64,000 nt of DNA from Leishmania donovani. Taxonomy: Eukaryota > Euglenozoa > Kinetoplastea > Trypanosomatida > Trypanosomatidae. Below are positions 52,472-62,920 of this stretch, in pieces. The stretch's first letter is position 1. Each line of letters opens with the position of its first letter. Under the pieces are notes generated by a model. That model did not search any database, had not been told where the DNA came from, and saw nothing but the letters and a program-made list of their open reading frames with translations. The stretch lies in contig NC_018246.1 of NCBI RefSeq assembly GCF_000227135.1, forward strand, positions 510,055 through 574,054, read 5' to 3'. The translations under genes were made by a program, and so were the position numbers.

Positions 52472-53414
52472 CGGAAGACATGCCCGCGTTTCTAAGCCGA
52501 TGTGGTCCGCGAAGGCAGAAGGAAAGCGCACGAAATGCTCGCAAAGGGCAAAGCCCCTTCAGCCTAGCCACTCATGTCGTGCGGCGCTGCGTTCCTTGCG
52601 TCAAGGACAGGGTGCAGGCCACGGGCAACCTCCTTTGACCTGTGCGCGCTACCGCTCGGTACAAGCACCGGATTGTCCGATATCGTGTCTTGCGGAGACT
52701 AGGCGACCACCGGCAAGCTGGTCGAGCGGTTCACGGTGCCCCGCTACTCACCTGCAACGGAGTTGGCGTATCTGAAGAGTCGTCTGTGCGGTGCGTCGAT
52801 AACGAAGGATGGCGTGCTCGAAGACCGCTCCAGCGATAACGCCTTTCAGGGTTTCTTCCGCACCTGCGCAAACAAGTTTATGCTTGTGAAGGCNNNNNNN
52901 NNNNNNNNNNNNNNNNNNNNNNNNNNNNNNNNNNNNNNNNNNNNNNNNNNNNNNNNNNNNNNNNNNNNNNNNNNNNNNNNNNNNNNNNNNNNCGGAAGAC
53001 ATGCCCGCGTTTCTAAGCCGATGTGGTCCGCGAAGGCAGAAGGAAAGCGCACGAAATGCTCGCAAAGGGCAAAGCCCCTTCAGCCTAGCCACTCATGTCG
53101 TGCGGCGCTGCGTTCCTTGCGTCAAGGACAGGGTGCAGGCCACGGGCAACCTCCTTTGACCTGTGCGCGCTACCGCTCGGTACAAGCACCGGATTGTCCG
53201 ATATCGTGTCTTGCGGAGACTAGGCGACCACCGGCAAGCTGGTCGAGCGGTTCACGGTGCCCCGCTACTCACCTGCAACGGAGTTGGCGTATCTGAAGAG
53301 TCGTCTGTGCGGTGCGTCGATAACGAAGGATGGCGTGCTCGAAGACCGCTCCAGCGATAACGCCTTTCAGGGTTTCTTCCGCACCTGCGCAAACAAGTTT
53401 ATGCTTGTGAAGGC
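52472..53414. repeat. False tandem duplication around a 99-N gap (retroelement region)
   Basis: Bases 52472-52893 are identical by eye to 52993-53414, with N at 52894-52992. Both copies end and begin exactly at the gap. This is best explained as unmerged overlapping contig ends; the true sequence is probably 521 bp shorter. Confidence 0.85.
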
Positions 53415-54560
53415 GGCTCCTCCTTGGAGGGAGGCGACAACGCCAACGGTGAACAACACGTCGAGGCCGCGGATATGGCGAATACCGAAGCTGTAATCAT
53501 GGAGTTCCTGCGGCGGGGAACGATTTGCGCAAAGAACCTGCCAGGCCGAGGTCGAGGCAACGCCCGGCGCGGCCGAGACGGCAGCCGTCGACGTGACAAC
53601 CAGACGCCTCGGTACCGCGACGGAAGTGATGCGACCGCTGAATCCTCCAAGGATGGGGCCACTGATCTTGCATTGGAAAAGAACGGGTGAGAGCCCCTGC
53701 GAGCGAGGAGGTGGAGGCGCAGCCGCCGAATGCCCTTCGGTGGAGCCCGTGCTGAAAGGTGGACGCTGCTGCACGGCTTGCGGCCGCGCTCCGCTTTGGC
53801 TGTGTTGGAAATGGAGCACCGCGCACCACTGCGGATGCCCATCTCTTCCCTGCTGCTCACACGCCACCACGGGATCGCTGGCCTCATCGAGGAGGGTGAG
53901 CACGGAGGCTCCGGAGCTGCGCATCTTTGACGCAGCACCAGCGTAAGAGGTGCGCAAGCATCTAAAGAAAACGCTTTCTGCGCATTGGTCAGGCATCGCA
54001 GCGCCCGTCAGTGGATGTGCCCGGCAGAAGCGCGACAGTGGCGGCGGAAAACTTTTCTAGGATCGCCACGGTTTGCGCCGGACATCTAGGCGCGGACGTG
54101 GGGCGCGCCGACTCCACCGCTCGCCGGTCGCGCGTTTTCCTGACGGATGTGCTTCAGCACTATCACGTAAACAGCTCTGGAAGCCAGCGCGCGCGCTGCT
54201 CGACCGACGCCCCTCGACAGTAGACTGTGGCGACGCAGACGCCGGCTTTTTTTTGGGGGGGGGGGCGGAAGCGCTTCCGATACGAAATGTATTGACGAGC
54301 TGCTCCGCAAGGTCACGTAGGCAGGGGGCGCTTGCGCACACGGCACACGGTGAAGCCCGCGAAACCCAGGCTGGGGGGAGGGCGGGAGCCGCGCGTTGGC
54401 AATCTGCAGGCCTGGGGGTGCACGGTGCAAACGTTTTTTCTGTCTCTGAAGTGAAGGGGAGGCGGCGGAGGATCCCCGGGCCGAATATGCACTCTGTCAC
54501 CGGCAAGGAAGACTTCCCACCATTGACGAACCCCGAGAAGGCGGGAGCATGTACACGAGG
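53415..54560 (+). pseudogene. Decayed remnant, probable 5' part of a retroelement
   Basis: Broken frames include an Arg/Gly-rich basic stretch near 53535-53600 (RGRGNARRGRDGSRRRD), as in nucleic-acid-binding gag-like regions, and helical segments near 53780-53930 and 53940-54000. Several stops and frame changes are present, along with a T9G10-type homopolymer junction near 54249-54265. It lies directly upstream of reverse-transcriptase-like sequence in the same orientation, which is the main reason to link it to the element. Confidence 0.4.
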
Positions 54561-55300
54561 GCTGCGGAACGCCTAGCACACTATCCCACCGTCCGTTTTT
54601 TTTTTGATGCGTTTGAAGCTGCTAGTCCGCTTCGGTGAAGCGGTTCGTGATGCACTTGTTCCGCGGTTGACCTCGTATGGGTGTCTGCGCCTGACAGCAC
54701 GGCCAACAGGTGCGCGATGGAGCGCGGCCGTGGGCCCGGGTATCACACGCATGATCGTGGGCATGCCGACCGCCGCGACAATCCTCACCGGTATCACCGG
54801 CACGATGCTTGCCACGAGGGAAGGCTACAAGCAAGTTTTGCTTTCAGCCGTACGCGCAATCCTCAGATGTGTTGGACAGACGAACCTGCTGCCATCCCCC
54901 AGACAGAGGAACTAGGGCGCAAAAGGAATACGGGGTGACTGCAGGTGGCACACGATGAGCTGAGCTTTCGTGAGGCCAAACATATATATGTATTTCCGTG
55001 GCGGCACGGCCGTGAGCGATATTCGCCTCGCACTCACTCCATTCAGTGGCAAAGCCGGCGTTAGCGATGCGCGCCGAAGCCTTTACCTGCGGTCTTGTTG
55101 CCTTTACGTGTCGCTGGCAATGAATGCTCTGTATGCAGCTATGATGCGCCCACCCAACCTTTTTTTCCCGGTTGTTGCTCGAGAGGGCATCGTTGTGTCT
55201 ACCGTCTGGTGGATCGGGGCAGAGAACGGGCCTCACCGCTTCCGTACCTGGACCCTCACGCGCGAAGCCTGACGAGAGGTCAAGGCTCGCCGGCTCATGC
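54561..55300 (+). pseudogene. Reverse transcriptase remnant of a DIRS/TATE-like retroelement
   Basis: The frame from 54604 reads RLTARPTGARWSAAVGPGIT, resembling the RT palm motif with LPxG and A-x-(V)-Q of tyrosine-recombinase retroelements. TGITGTMLATREGYKQVL follows, where the YxDD catalytic box is expected, then LSAVRAILRCVGQTNLLPSP, matching the helix and thumb that follow YxDD. The two catalytic aspartates are replaced (Gly and Thr at 54799-54804), and the frame stops at 54915. Sequence after that continues in other frames up to the RNase H part. The element is dead. TATE or VIPER-like elements of trypanosomatids are the closest known type; the family name is inference. Confidence 0.6.
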
Positions 55301-55810
55301 AGAACCCGTGGTGGCAGATCTCACCTGAGATGGACGTTGGTGACGACGGGCGAAACACATGGCTACATCAATGTCACTGACGCCTCGGCTGAGAGCTGGG
55401 GTGCTTTAACTCGCTGGCGCACCGGCGACGGTTTCCAGTGCCAGCAAAGGTTGGTGAGCAACCTTGAAGGCGAGCACAGCTCCCTACCGCGAAACGAAAC
55501 CCTGCACTTCACGGCAAAGTATTCGGTGCGCGCGGATCCAGCGGCGGCGTTGAGACTCCTCAACCTGCTTTACCGCTGTTGTCCGGAAGAGGGTCAGAAG
55601 TGAGCTGTGATGGCCGGCCGCATCACCACTGTGCGTGCGCAACGACGACAGAGCGGTTACGGTGGGGTCGGGCGAGAAGACGTCGTGAACGCCCTGCGAG
55701 AGTGCATGCACTCCCTTGTCCACAAGAAGAATATGCAGGTGGCATTCTTCTACATGGCAGGCGAAACCAACCCCGCCGATGGCCTCCCTCGCGGCATTGA
55801 CGCTTACTAA
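55301..55810 (+). pseudogene. RNase H remnant of a DIRS/TATE-like retroelement
   Basis: One frame (55172 onward) carries INVTDASAESWGALTRW, a typical RNase H first-strand motif with Asp at 55379-55381. It continues through FTAKYSVRADPAAALRLL to an in-frame TGA at 55601-55603, then goes on in the same frame with a putative second strand, a VVNALRECMHSLVHKKNM helix, and MQVAFFYMAGETNPADGL with the final Asp at 55778-55780. The closing phrase matches the YIPGxxNPADxxSRG motif of DIRS-group RNase H. One premature stop breaks an otherwise continuous domain, so decay looks recent in this part. Confidence 0.7.
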
Positions 55811-56773
55811 CCCTGCACAGAGGATCGGGCTCCCGTGCAAGCGACTTTGGACTTCCGAGACAGCCAAGCACTCATTGCTCCCCCGTACGGGTAATCCTCT
55901 AGCTGACAAGAGAAACGGAGTGGCTACGGATGGGGGTACTACCCGAGACTGCACTAGCGGGGTAGTCGTCCATAAATCTATCGAGCATCTCAAAGAAGCG
56001 TGATGCCCCTCGATGGGCAACAAACCGGTGAGGCCATGCGAGACGTCTGCGCACCGCGTTTGTGGCCGAAGTGGCGCGTTCCCCTGAATTCCCCCATCCC
56101 CGCTGAGCATCTTTCCACTTTCAATCAGGAAATCGGCAATGAATGGCAGCCCCCTCCCCTTCTGCCCCTCAAAAAAGAGACGACATACAGGATGCCGTGA
56201 TGCTCCACGAGCATATCGAATGGCAACGAAAACCACTCGTGTATCTCTGCAAGGCAATTCAGGGGGTGCGCTCTGCATTACGGTGAGGGGGCGAATGCGG
56301 CAGTGAGTGATACAGAAGGGAGGAAGTCCCTCGCGCGCNNNNNNNNNNNNNNNNNNNNNNNNNNNNNNNNNNNNNNNNNNNNNNNNNNNNNNNNNNNNNN
56401 NNNNNNNNNNNNNNNNNNNNNNNNNNNNNNNNNNNNNGCTTACTAACCCTGCACAGAGGATCGGGCTCCCGTGCAAGCGACTTTGGACTTCCGAGACAGC
56501 CAAGCACTCATTGCTCCCCCGTACGGGTAATCCTCTAGCTGACAAGAGAAACGGAGTGGCTACGGATGGGGGTACTACCCGAGACTGCACTAGCGGGGTA
56601 GTCGTCCATAAATCTATCGAGCATCTCAAAGAAGCGTGATGCCCCTCGATGGGCAACAAACCGGTGAGGCCATGCGAGACGTCTGCGCACCGCGTTTGTG
56701 GCCGAAGTGGCGCGTTCCCCTGAATTCCCCCATCCCCGCTGAGCATCTTTCCACTTTCAATCAGGAAATCGGC
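55802..56773. repeat. 336-bp direct repeat either side of a 99-N gap with differing downstream sequence
   Basis: Bases 55802-56137 and 56438-56773 are the same by eye. Unlike the other gaps, the left copy is followed by 201 bp (56138-56338) that does not match what follows the right copy. This implies two real copies, two alleles, or a chimeric join. Confidence 0.8.
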
Positions 56774-57506
56774 GGGCACGACCCAGCATGGCCTGCGCAT
56801 GCTCCCTCTCCTCGCGAGCACCGCTTCAGGTCGAATGCACACCCAGAAACGAAGAAAAAGAAATCGCCATTCGATTCGTAGCTGCCGCAGGTTGTCACAC
56901 CTTCTCCCTCGCAAGGACGTGGAGAAGGCGAGGCAGAGAACTGGCAGGACGAGAAGCTAAGAGTCTCTGCTCGGAGCAAGAATCTTGGACGGTGACAGAC
57001 CCTACTGTTGCCTCTCGGCAGCGGCTGAAAGCCTTGATGGGCGCGTACGCGGAAATGCGCCGTTGTGCTTCTTTCACTCTCTCCTTTCTGTCTCCCTGTC
57101 GCTCTGCCTCGTTGAACCGACGGCAAACCCGCCGTTTTATGCAGGAGCTGTGGAAGCCATACAGACTAAGGAAGAAAGGCAGAGCACCTCTCGACTTGCG
57201 CTTGCCTGTCGGTCGGTCTGAGTTCCTTCTCTATCTTTTCACGGGCGGTGCGTCACTGAGTGCGACACGCTTCATGGACGTTGGTCGTCACCATCGTTGT
57301 CAGGCGTACTCCTTGTGTGCTTAGCCTTTGTTATTCTAATTAAGGTCAACCGGCGTGTGAGCGTGGGGCCTGCCGTATTGGGTGCGCCTACATCTGCTAC
57401 CGGCTTGCTTTCGTGCGAGCCAAGATCACAGCTGTAAAGGCTATTGTGTGTATGCGTGTCTGTGTGCGTCGGCATATCGTCAGAAACGCCGCCCACCCCT
57501 GCTATA
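56774..57506. other. Spacer after the second repeat copy
   Basis: An open frame at 56788-57324 (178 codons) is Arg/Ser-rich with no recognisable domain and no clear splice context. I do not call it a gene. The sequence from about 57325 looks like ordinary UTR. Confidence 0.5.
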
Positions 57507-57875
57507 ATGTTCGGCCGTCGTGTCTTTGCGAGCGCACCGCTCCCACGCCATATGTGGGCGAAGCTGCACATCCAAAACGCGGCCCAGGCGCAGCGCATGC
57601 TGCCCTCTCTCGCCCCTCTTGCCGCGGTGGAGGGAAGGCACAGCAGCTTCTGCTCCGGGCTCGCCTTCAACACGCTCTGCCGCAGCAGCGCCACGCTGGG
57701 TGGAGAGGAGGGTATGGTGAGCGAGGATGGAAAACTTGTCTCGGCTGAGGTTGCGGCAGCGTGCGCAGAGTGGTGCGCTCAGGCCCTTCGCTCAGCGATG
57801 TTGCCACTGCAGCACTTAGCGTTCAGCTCTCCCCACTCAACGTGCCTAACCTGGCAGACAAAAATGTGGCACTGA
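57507..57875 (+). CDS. Small possible mitochondrial protein (122 aa)
   Basis: I do not recognise this protein. The ATG at 57507 (MFGRRVFASAPLPRHMWAK) starts a basic, non-acidic segment like a mitochondrial presequence. It is followed by an Ala/Leu-rich region with four cysteines (SSFCSGLAFNTLCRSS and AAACAEWCAQALRSAM), which could form a helical pair. The frame ends with HSTCLTWQTKMWH before TGA. A CAG near 57480-57482 could serve as acceptor, but the pyrimidine tract is weak. It lies between the retroelement and a 5-kb stretch without other genes, so truncation by rearrangement is possible. Codon use looks coding, but confidence is moderate. Confidence 0.5.
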   Translation: MFGRRVFASAPLPRHMWAKLHIQNAAQAQRMLPSLAPLAAVEGRHSSFCSGLAFNTLCRSSATLGGEEGMVSEDGKLVSAEVAAACAEWCAQALRSAMLPLQHLAFSSPHSTCLTWQTKMWH

Positions 57876-60108
57876 TGTGTGCACTCACGCACAGAGAGGC
57901 CAAAGAGCGCATGGCCCAGAATAGGTCCTCCTCGATGATAAACAAAAAAACGCATGCACGCACGTGTATGTGTGTGCGTGTACGTGAGGAAGAAAGAGAG
58001 AGAGCGAGAGCACGTCGGTGCTAGCATATACGTGTGCGTCTGTGTGTGTGTGTGGCGCATATCCTGTACCTGTTTTACCTCTCTTCGGCTTGCCTTTTAC
58101 TTCGACAATGGGAAGAGGGAAAGAAAGAGAAGGAAAGGGGCTGTCATTGCCGTCCCTTCGTCGCCCGCCCGTTCGCACCCTCCCCCCTTCTTTCCAGTAT
58201 TCACAAAATGGGTGATTTTTTGTTGTTGGTGGTTTCCTTTTATGGCCTTCGTTATCTTTCCTCTTCTCTATACATATACACGCACACACAGCTTAACATC
58301 ACTGTCGTCACCGCACCGGCGGCACGCGCGAGAGCTGCGGAGGTTTGGGATGGAGGATCATCGCTGAAGGGGCGAACCAAAAAGAGGGCGAGAATAGGGA
58401 AAGAGTGAGAAAGACGCCGCGGAGACGGTCCGCGGGAAGATGGCGGCGACGAGGGCCGCACGGCGTACCGCCGGCCTCCTGCCACCATGCATTACTCTGC
58501 CGCACCGTTTTGTCTGTTGAAACACTTTGGCGCCCCACCCTTCCTTCCCCTTTTCCGCAGCAACACATCAACCTTTCTCACGCACCGCGAACCCACCGAC
58601 CCCTGTGTCACGCAACTCGCCGTCGTTGTACCTTTGTGTGGCTCGAAAAGCAGATATATGCGTGCGTGCGTGCCCGCCTATCGGTCGTGATGCGGATGCT
58701 AGACGTCCGCTAGCTAGGTGGCCTTTCTGTGGTGCTTGAACGCTCTGCCAGATACACTCTACGGCGGTGCGCGTCGTCGCCGTGTGCTAACGGAGGTGGC
58801 TAGCTCAGCGCTAGGGACTTCCCCGCCCCCCGAGTCCGTTCTTTGCTGAGCCCACTACGCATGCCTTTTTGCCCTCGCATAGCACTATATACTCCTCCTA
58901 AGCCCTTCCCACATCATCATATCTCACCTACGTCTGTCTGTGTATGCTTGACGAACACCTGCTCATCTCGTCGTGCAACTTCGAAACGTTATAGGCGCTG
59001 CACTCCCTCTCAATGCCTTCCGTTCCCATGCATGAGCGCGGTCGTACAACCACCTGTCTCTCTTTATCGCACACACATAAACTGCCACACTACCACCACC
59101 CACCACTAATCAACGGTGAAAAGGAGAAAAAAAAACGCCCTCCCTACATCTGTTCTGGCTTGCTCGTACGCTTCGCGCCCATCATCACCCCCCCCACACA
59201 CACACACCTCCCCCGCGTACGCATGCACACACTTTTTCCTGTGTATGTGTATGTGCAACCCATGCTAGATGCGGAGAGCGGGCAAAAAACAACATAGGCT
59301 GATTTTCGACCCCAGCAGATCGCGCGCAATCCTCATCCCGGCAGAGCGCGACGCTACCGGATAGCGAGAGGGAGAAACTGATCATCGATCATCGATTCCT
59401 TTTCTTTGTTTGTCTCCCCATCTACGCAGATGGAGCGGGGAGCTGATGATGGTCCGGCCTCCCTCCCCTCCCCTCCCTACTCCTCAGCTCTTCGCTAACC
59501 TCACTGCCTCCGTATTTTCTCAGCTTCGGCCCTTTGTCGTGCCGCGCCTCTCTGACCGATGTGGAAGTTTTCCAGATCACTATGCTTTTTACGGATGGCA
59601 CGTCATCACGGAACAGGGGCCGTTTCGCTGACCGCCGTCCGATACCCGAACCTTTGGAACCCGCCCAGCTGTGGTTGCAGCCGGTTCTGTAGGCATACCC
59701 CGCCCCTACCCAGATTCAGGTCCTGGATCCCTCATCACCGCCGGCAACGCCGCTTTCCGCTTCCTCGGTCGACGCGGTTAGCCGCAGCAGCGTCAAAACT
59801 GGTGTCGCCGGCGTCTGCTCAAAGCCCCGGCCGTGTCGCATGACCTGATGATGAGCTGGAAGAAGACACGTCCGCGGCACCAGGCTTTTCATCTCCCGAG
59901 CGTCTCTTCTACGCAGTCGTCACTCTCGGCTTCCTGCTCCGCTCCTTCTTGATTGCGGCTCTCTTCTTCACCTCGAACATCAACTTCCCACGTGTCGGCG
60001 TCGGCGCTTCACATTGACTCTTGGTAGCCCACTTCACCATCCGTGCCATCGGCTAGGACGGCTGACAAAACCCGCAGCAGCGCCCCTTTATGCGTGGCAT
60101 CCCTAGCC
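57876..60108. other. Intergenic region with possible decayed coding sequence at its end
   Basis: No intact gene is seen. Simple repeats (GAGA near 57990, CA near 59195) and UTR-like sequence dominate. From about 59845 a broken frame resembles a membrane protein. Confidence 0.55.
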
Positions 60109-60215
60109 TGGCAATGTCCGCGGCAGTGCTCGTCGATGCTGCTCGGCTCATACGTTGCGTAACATCCCTGCTGTGTTTCATCACTGCCATTTCACGACCT
60201 CTGAGTTCTGTCGCA
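59845..60215 (+). pseudogene. Possible membrane-protein remnant upstream of the first GUP1-like copy
   Basis: One frame reads PDDELEEDTSAAPGFSSPER, then a hydrophobic run (LFYAVVTLGFLLRSFLIAAL and FFTSNINFPRVGVG). It then has three stops between about 60014 and 60066 and continues as hydrophobic sequence (MSAAVLVDAARLIRCVTSLL). I cannot name the parent. It ends where homology between the two GUP1-like copies begins (60216). Confidence 0.3.
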
Positions 60216-61897
60216 GCACTCTCGGCTCACCCTCAGGTGCACGGAGGAGGTGCACCGCCTTTCTGCAGCGCTCTTGGATCCTGCCCGCCTTCTACACGGT
60301 TGTGGGCGTCGTCTTCGTCATCTTTGTGCACGGCCCGCACTTTTTCCTCCCGCTGCTCATCATCATCGCCAACTACGTCATCTTCTCGCGGCTGCAGCGC
60401 TGGTGCCCCTACTGGCTGTTCATGGTCATCATGTGGGCCGCGCACGTCACTCTCCTGTACCTCATCGAGATCAACGATGGGTTCGAGCAGACGTACTGGC
60501 TGCAGTACTTCGTACCCACTTCCGAGAAGGTTGCTTGGGCTGTGCTGGCCGAGGTCCGGATACCTCTCTGGAAGCAGCGTATGCGCTGGTGCGTAGCCTT
60601 CCGCATGTCGACGCTGCGCCTCATCGCCTTCAACTACGACCTGTGGGAGGCCACGCACGCCGCCGCACGCGCGCGCGACCGTGCCAGGGCGAAGCACGAC
60701 ACCGGCTGCGTCGAGTGCGCGCAGCTGCGCGAGCAGAACGCAGCGTCGGCGGCCGCGCTGCCCGCCGAGGCGTTGCGCTGCTACAAGTACCGCACCGAGT
60801 ACGCGCGCGACCCCGCCGACTACAACTTCCTGAACTACGCCGCCTACGTGCTGTTCCCGCCACTGTACCTTGCCGGGCCAATGTCGTCCTTCAACGCGTT
60901 CGTGTCGCACATGCGCGTGCCGAGCACGTCGATGCCGCTGCGCAAGATGGTGAGGTACGCGTTTGGCATCCTCCGCATCTACATCACGGAGTACACGCTG
61001 TTGCACTTTGTGCACATCCCGTGCCTCGGCTCGTACGCCTTCGTGATCCTTCGGATGACCTTGCTGGAGCAGGCGCACTTCCTGTTCTACATGCTGGCCT
61101 ACCTGTGGCTGAAGTTCAGCTTTATATGGAAGTCGTCGCGTCTCTTCGCCATGTTCAGCGGCATCGAAGTTCCGGAGGACATGCGGCGCTGCTTCGGCAA
61201 CACGCTGACGGTGCGGGGCTTCTGGCGCGACTGGCACGCCTCCTTCAACCTGTGGATCGTGCGGTACATGTACATCCCGATGGGTGGCCGCAGCCGCGTC
61301 GCGCTGTCGGTGCTGCCCATCTTCCTGTTCATTGCGGTGTGGCACGACCCGGCGCTGCACCTTGTCAAGTGGGCGGTGTGCATTGCCGCGATGTTCGTGG
61401 CGGAGGTGGCGGTGAGCGGGTGCTTTGGGTGGGCCGCTGCGGCGTTCCGGCGCGAGATGGCCGCCGCGGCACCGACGGGCGCAGTAAGTGATGCTGCGCT
61501 GGAGAACGGTCGCCCCACGAACTGCGCGCCGCGCCGCAGTCTGCTGGCACGGCTGGCGAGGCTCTCTGCGCGTCGCTTGAGCCCGCTCGCGCAATCGTGG
61601 GTATACCGCCAATTTCGAGTGATAGCGGGCATGACCACAGTGCTCGGGCTGATCATTGCGAACTTGGTGGGTTTCTCGATGCAAAATGCGGTGGCGACTG
61701 TGGAGAAGCACGGCCTACCGTCGTCGGGGACCGATGCAGACAATGTGATCAAGAAGGCGTTTCACGGTCTCACGCCTCTCTTTACCCTAGGCCTGATTGC
61801 CTTCATGTACTCTATGTCCGCCTTGGCGGCGATGGATCGCGACATGGCCCGCCAGCAGGCATCGTACTTGAAGCTGCTCTATAGATTGAAGCAGTAG
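60109..61897 (+). pseudogene. GUP1: GUP1-like MBOAT acyltransferase, 5'-truncated copy 1
   Basis: From 60216 this frame encodes most of a membrane-bound O-acyltransferase of the GUP1 type. WHASFNLWIVRYMYIPMGG and the VWHDPALHLVKW segment, with its invariant His at 61343-61345, are diagnostic. Yeast and T. brucei GUP1 remodel GPI-anchor lipids in the ER. The frame is open from 60109 (after a TAG) but has no ATG before 60421, and the first ~217 codons present in copy 2 are replaced by unrelated sequence. No usual start is therefore available for the full membrane domain. I call it a truncated copy, though an internal start or a misassembly is possible. The 3' part is intact to TAG at 61895-61897. 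It matches copy 2 exactly over two blocks. Confidence 0.7.
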
Positions 61898-62920
61898 CGG
61901 CCCCGTCACGATGGCGTCACGAAGGAGTAGGTGGCACGAGTCTGCAGTGTGGATGAGCCTGTGCATCCGACTGGCGCGCGGCCCCATCTCCCTTTTGCGC
62001 CAGCCATCTATGGTTTCTTCCCCTTTCTGCGAAAGGCGTCGATGATGTCGTTTCGCAGGCTTTTTTTTTGTCTCTGGCCTTCTCTTCCCCTCGTTCTCCA
62101 AGGAAGGTGTGTACGTGCGCGGGTAGGTGTGGGTGTGGGCGCATACCGCGCGTAGATGCATCGCCCATGGCCTCCCCCCCCTCGCACTTCACCGGCCCGC
62201 CCATACGTCGACAGAAGCGCTGCCAACCGCTCTTTCGCGCGTGCCCCTGAGAGGCCCCGTCTCGCCGACTCTCCCACTCCAAGACGCTCTCCCCCTCCCC
62301 CCTTCTCTTGCCTCTCACCGTTTGCAATCTTCGCTCTCCCCCACTCCCACTCGCCTCTCCGGGACTCTGCGCCTCTCAGACGACCATCTCCAATCAGAGG
62401 ACCACCAACGGAAACAGTAAAAGCACAGCCGTGTGAGTCAAGCACACTATAAAGCCGTGCTCATTCTTGTGTGTGTGTGTGTGTCTAGTCACCACACCTC
62501 ATTTTATAGCGCTCTTGTTTGTAAATTCCTTGCGCTGTCCCTCTCCCCGTCTCATCCCTACCCATCCCCCCTCCGTATTCCTCAAGCAACTCCCTTTCAC
62601 ATTGCTGCTGTGGTCTATCCGCGGTGTCGCTGGCACGTGGCGTTGCGTGCGACGCTGTGTGTACGCTGGTGCGTTGGCTAGCAGGTCACCCCGTAGGCAT
62701 ATATATGTGAATACCAAAAGACGCCTTGAAAGCAACCACAGGCACCCAGGTACCCGCAACCACGCTCGAAGCGCGCCCTCCACCTTTACCCAGCTCATGG
62801 CTAGTCGTTACTCGTCATATTCCTGCCCCGAGTGATTTGCGATCTGCGCCGTTCTCTGTCCTGTTTCCCACCCCTCCCCTCACCGCGTCGCTCTCTCTTG
62901 CGCGCTTCTCGGCAGCGACG
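61898..62920. other. Intergenic/UTR spacer between the GUP1-like copies
   Basis: No gene is seen. CT-rich tracts and a TG tract near 62469-62486 are present. Confidence 0.7.
62851..62915 (+). promoter_or_regulatory. Predicted trans-splice acceptor for GUP1-like copy 2
   Basis: Strong CT tracts are followed by CAG ending at 62915, which would leave a 5-nt 5' UTR before the ATG at 62921. Confidence 0.45.

Larger units (their letters stand above)
51741..56137 (+). mobile_element. Degenerate DIRS/TATE-like retroelement region (approximate limits)
   Basis: This groups the gag-like, RT and RNase H remnants, all in + orientation, with a non-coding tail after 55810. A likely 3' limit is 56137, because a second copy of 55802-56137 after the gap diverges at the same base. 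The 5' limit is uncertain, and the segment before 52472 may be unrelated. No terminal repeats could be defined, and no tyrosine recombinase catalytic residues were recognised. Confidence 0.55.

Noticed and set aside
55484..56914. 476-codon minus-strand open frame spanning the N gap
   Set aside because: It runs through 99 unresolved bases, repeats itself because of the direct repeat, and lies antisense to RNase H coding sequence.
56788..57324. 178-codon + strand frame after the second repeat copy
   Set aside because: Arg/Ser-rich, no domain, crosses the repeat boundary region and lacks a convincing splice acceptor.
60233..61711. 492-codon open frame on the minus strand
   Set aside because: It is fully antisense to the GUP1-like coding region; Arg/His/Glu-rich composition is the usual shadow of a GC-rich gene.
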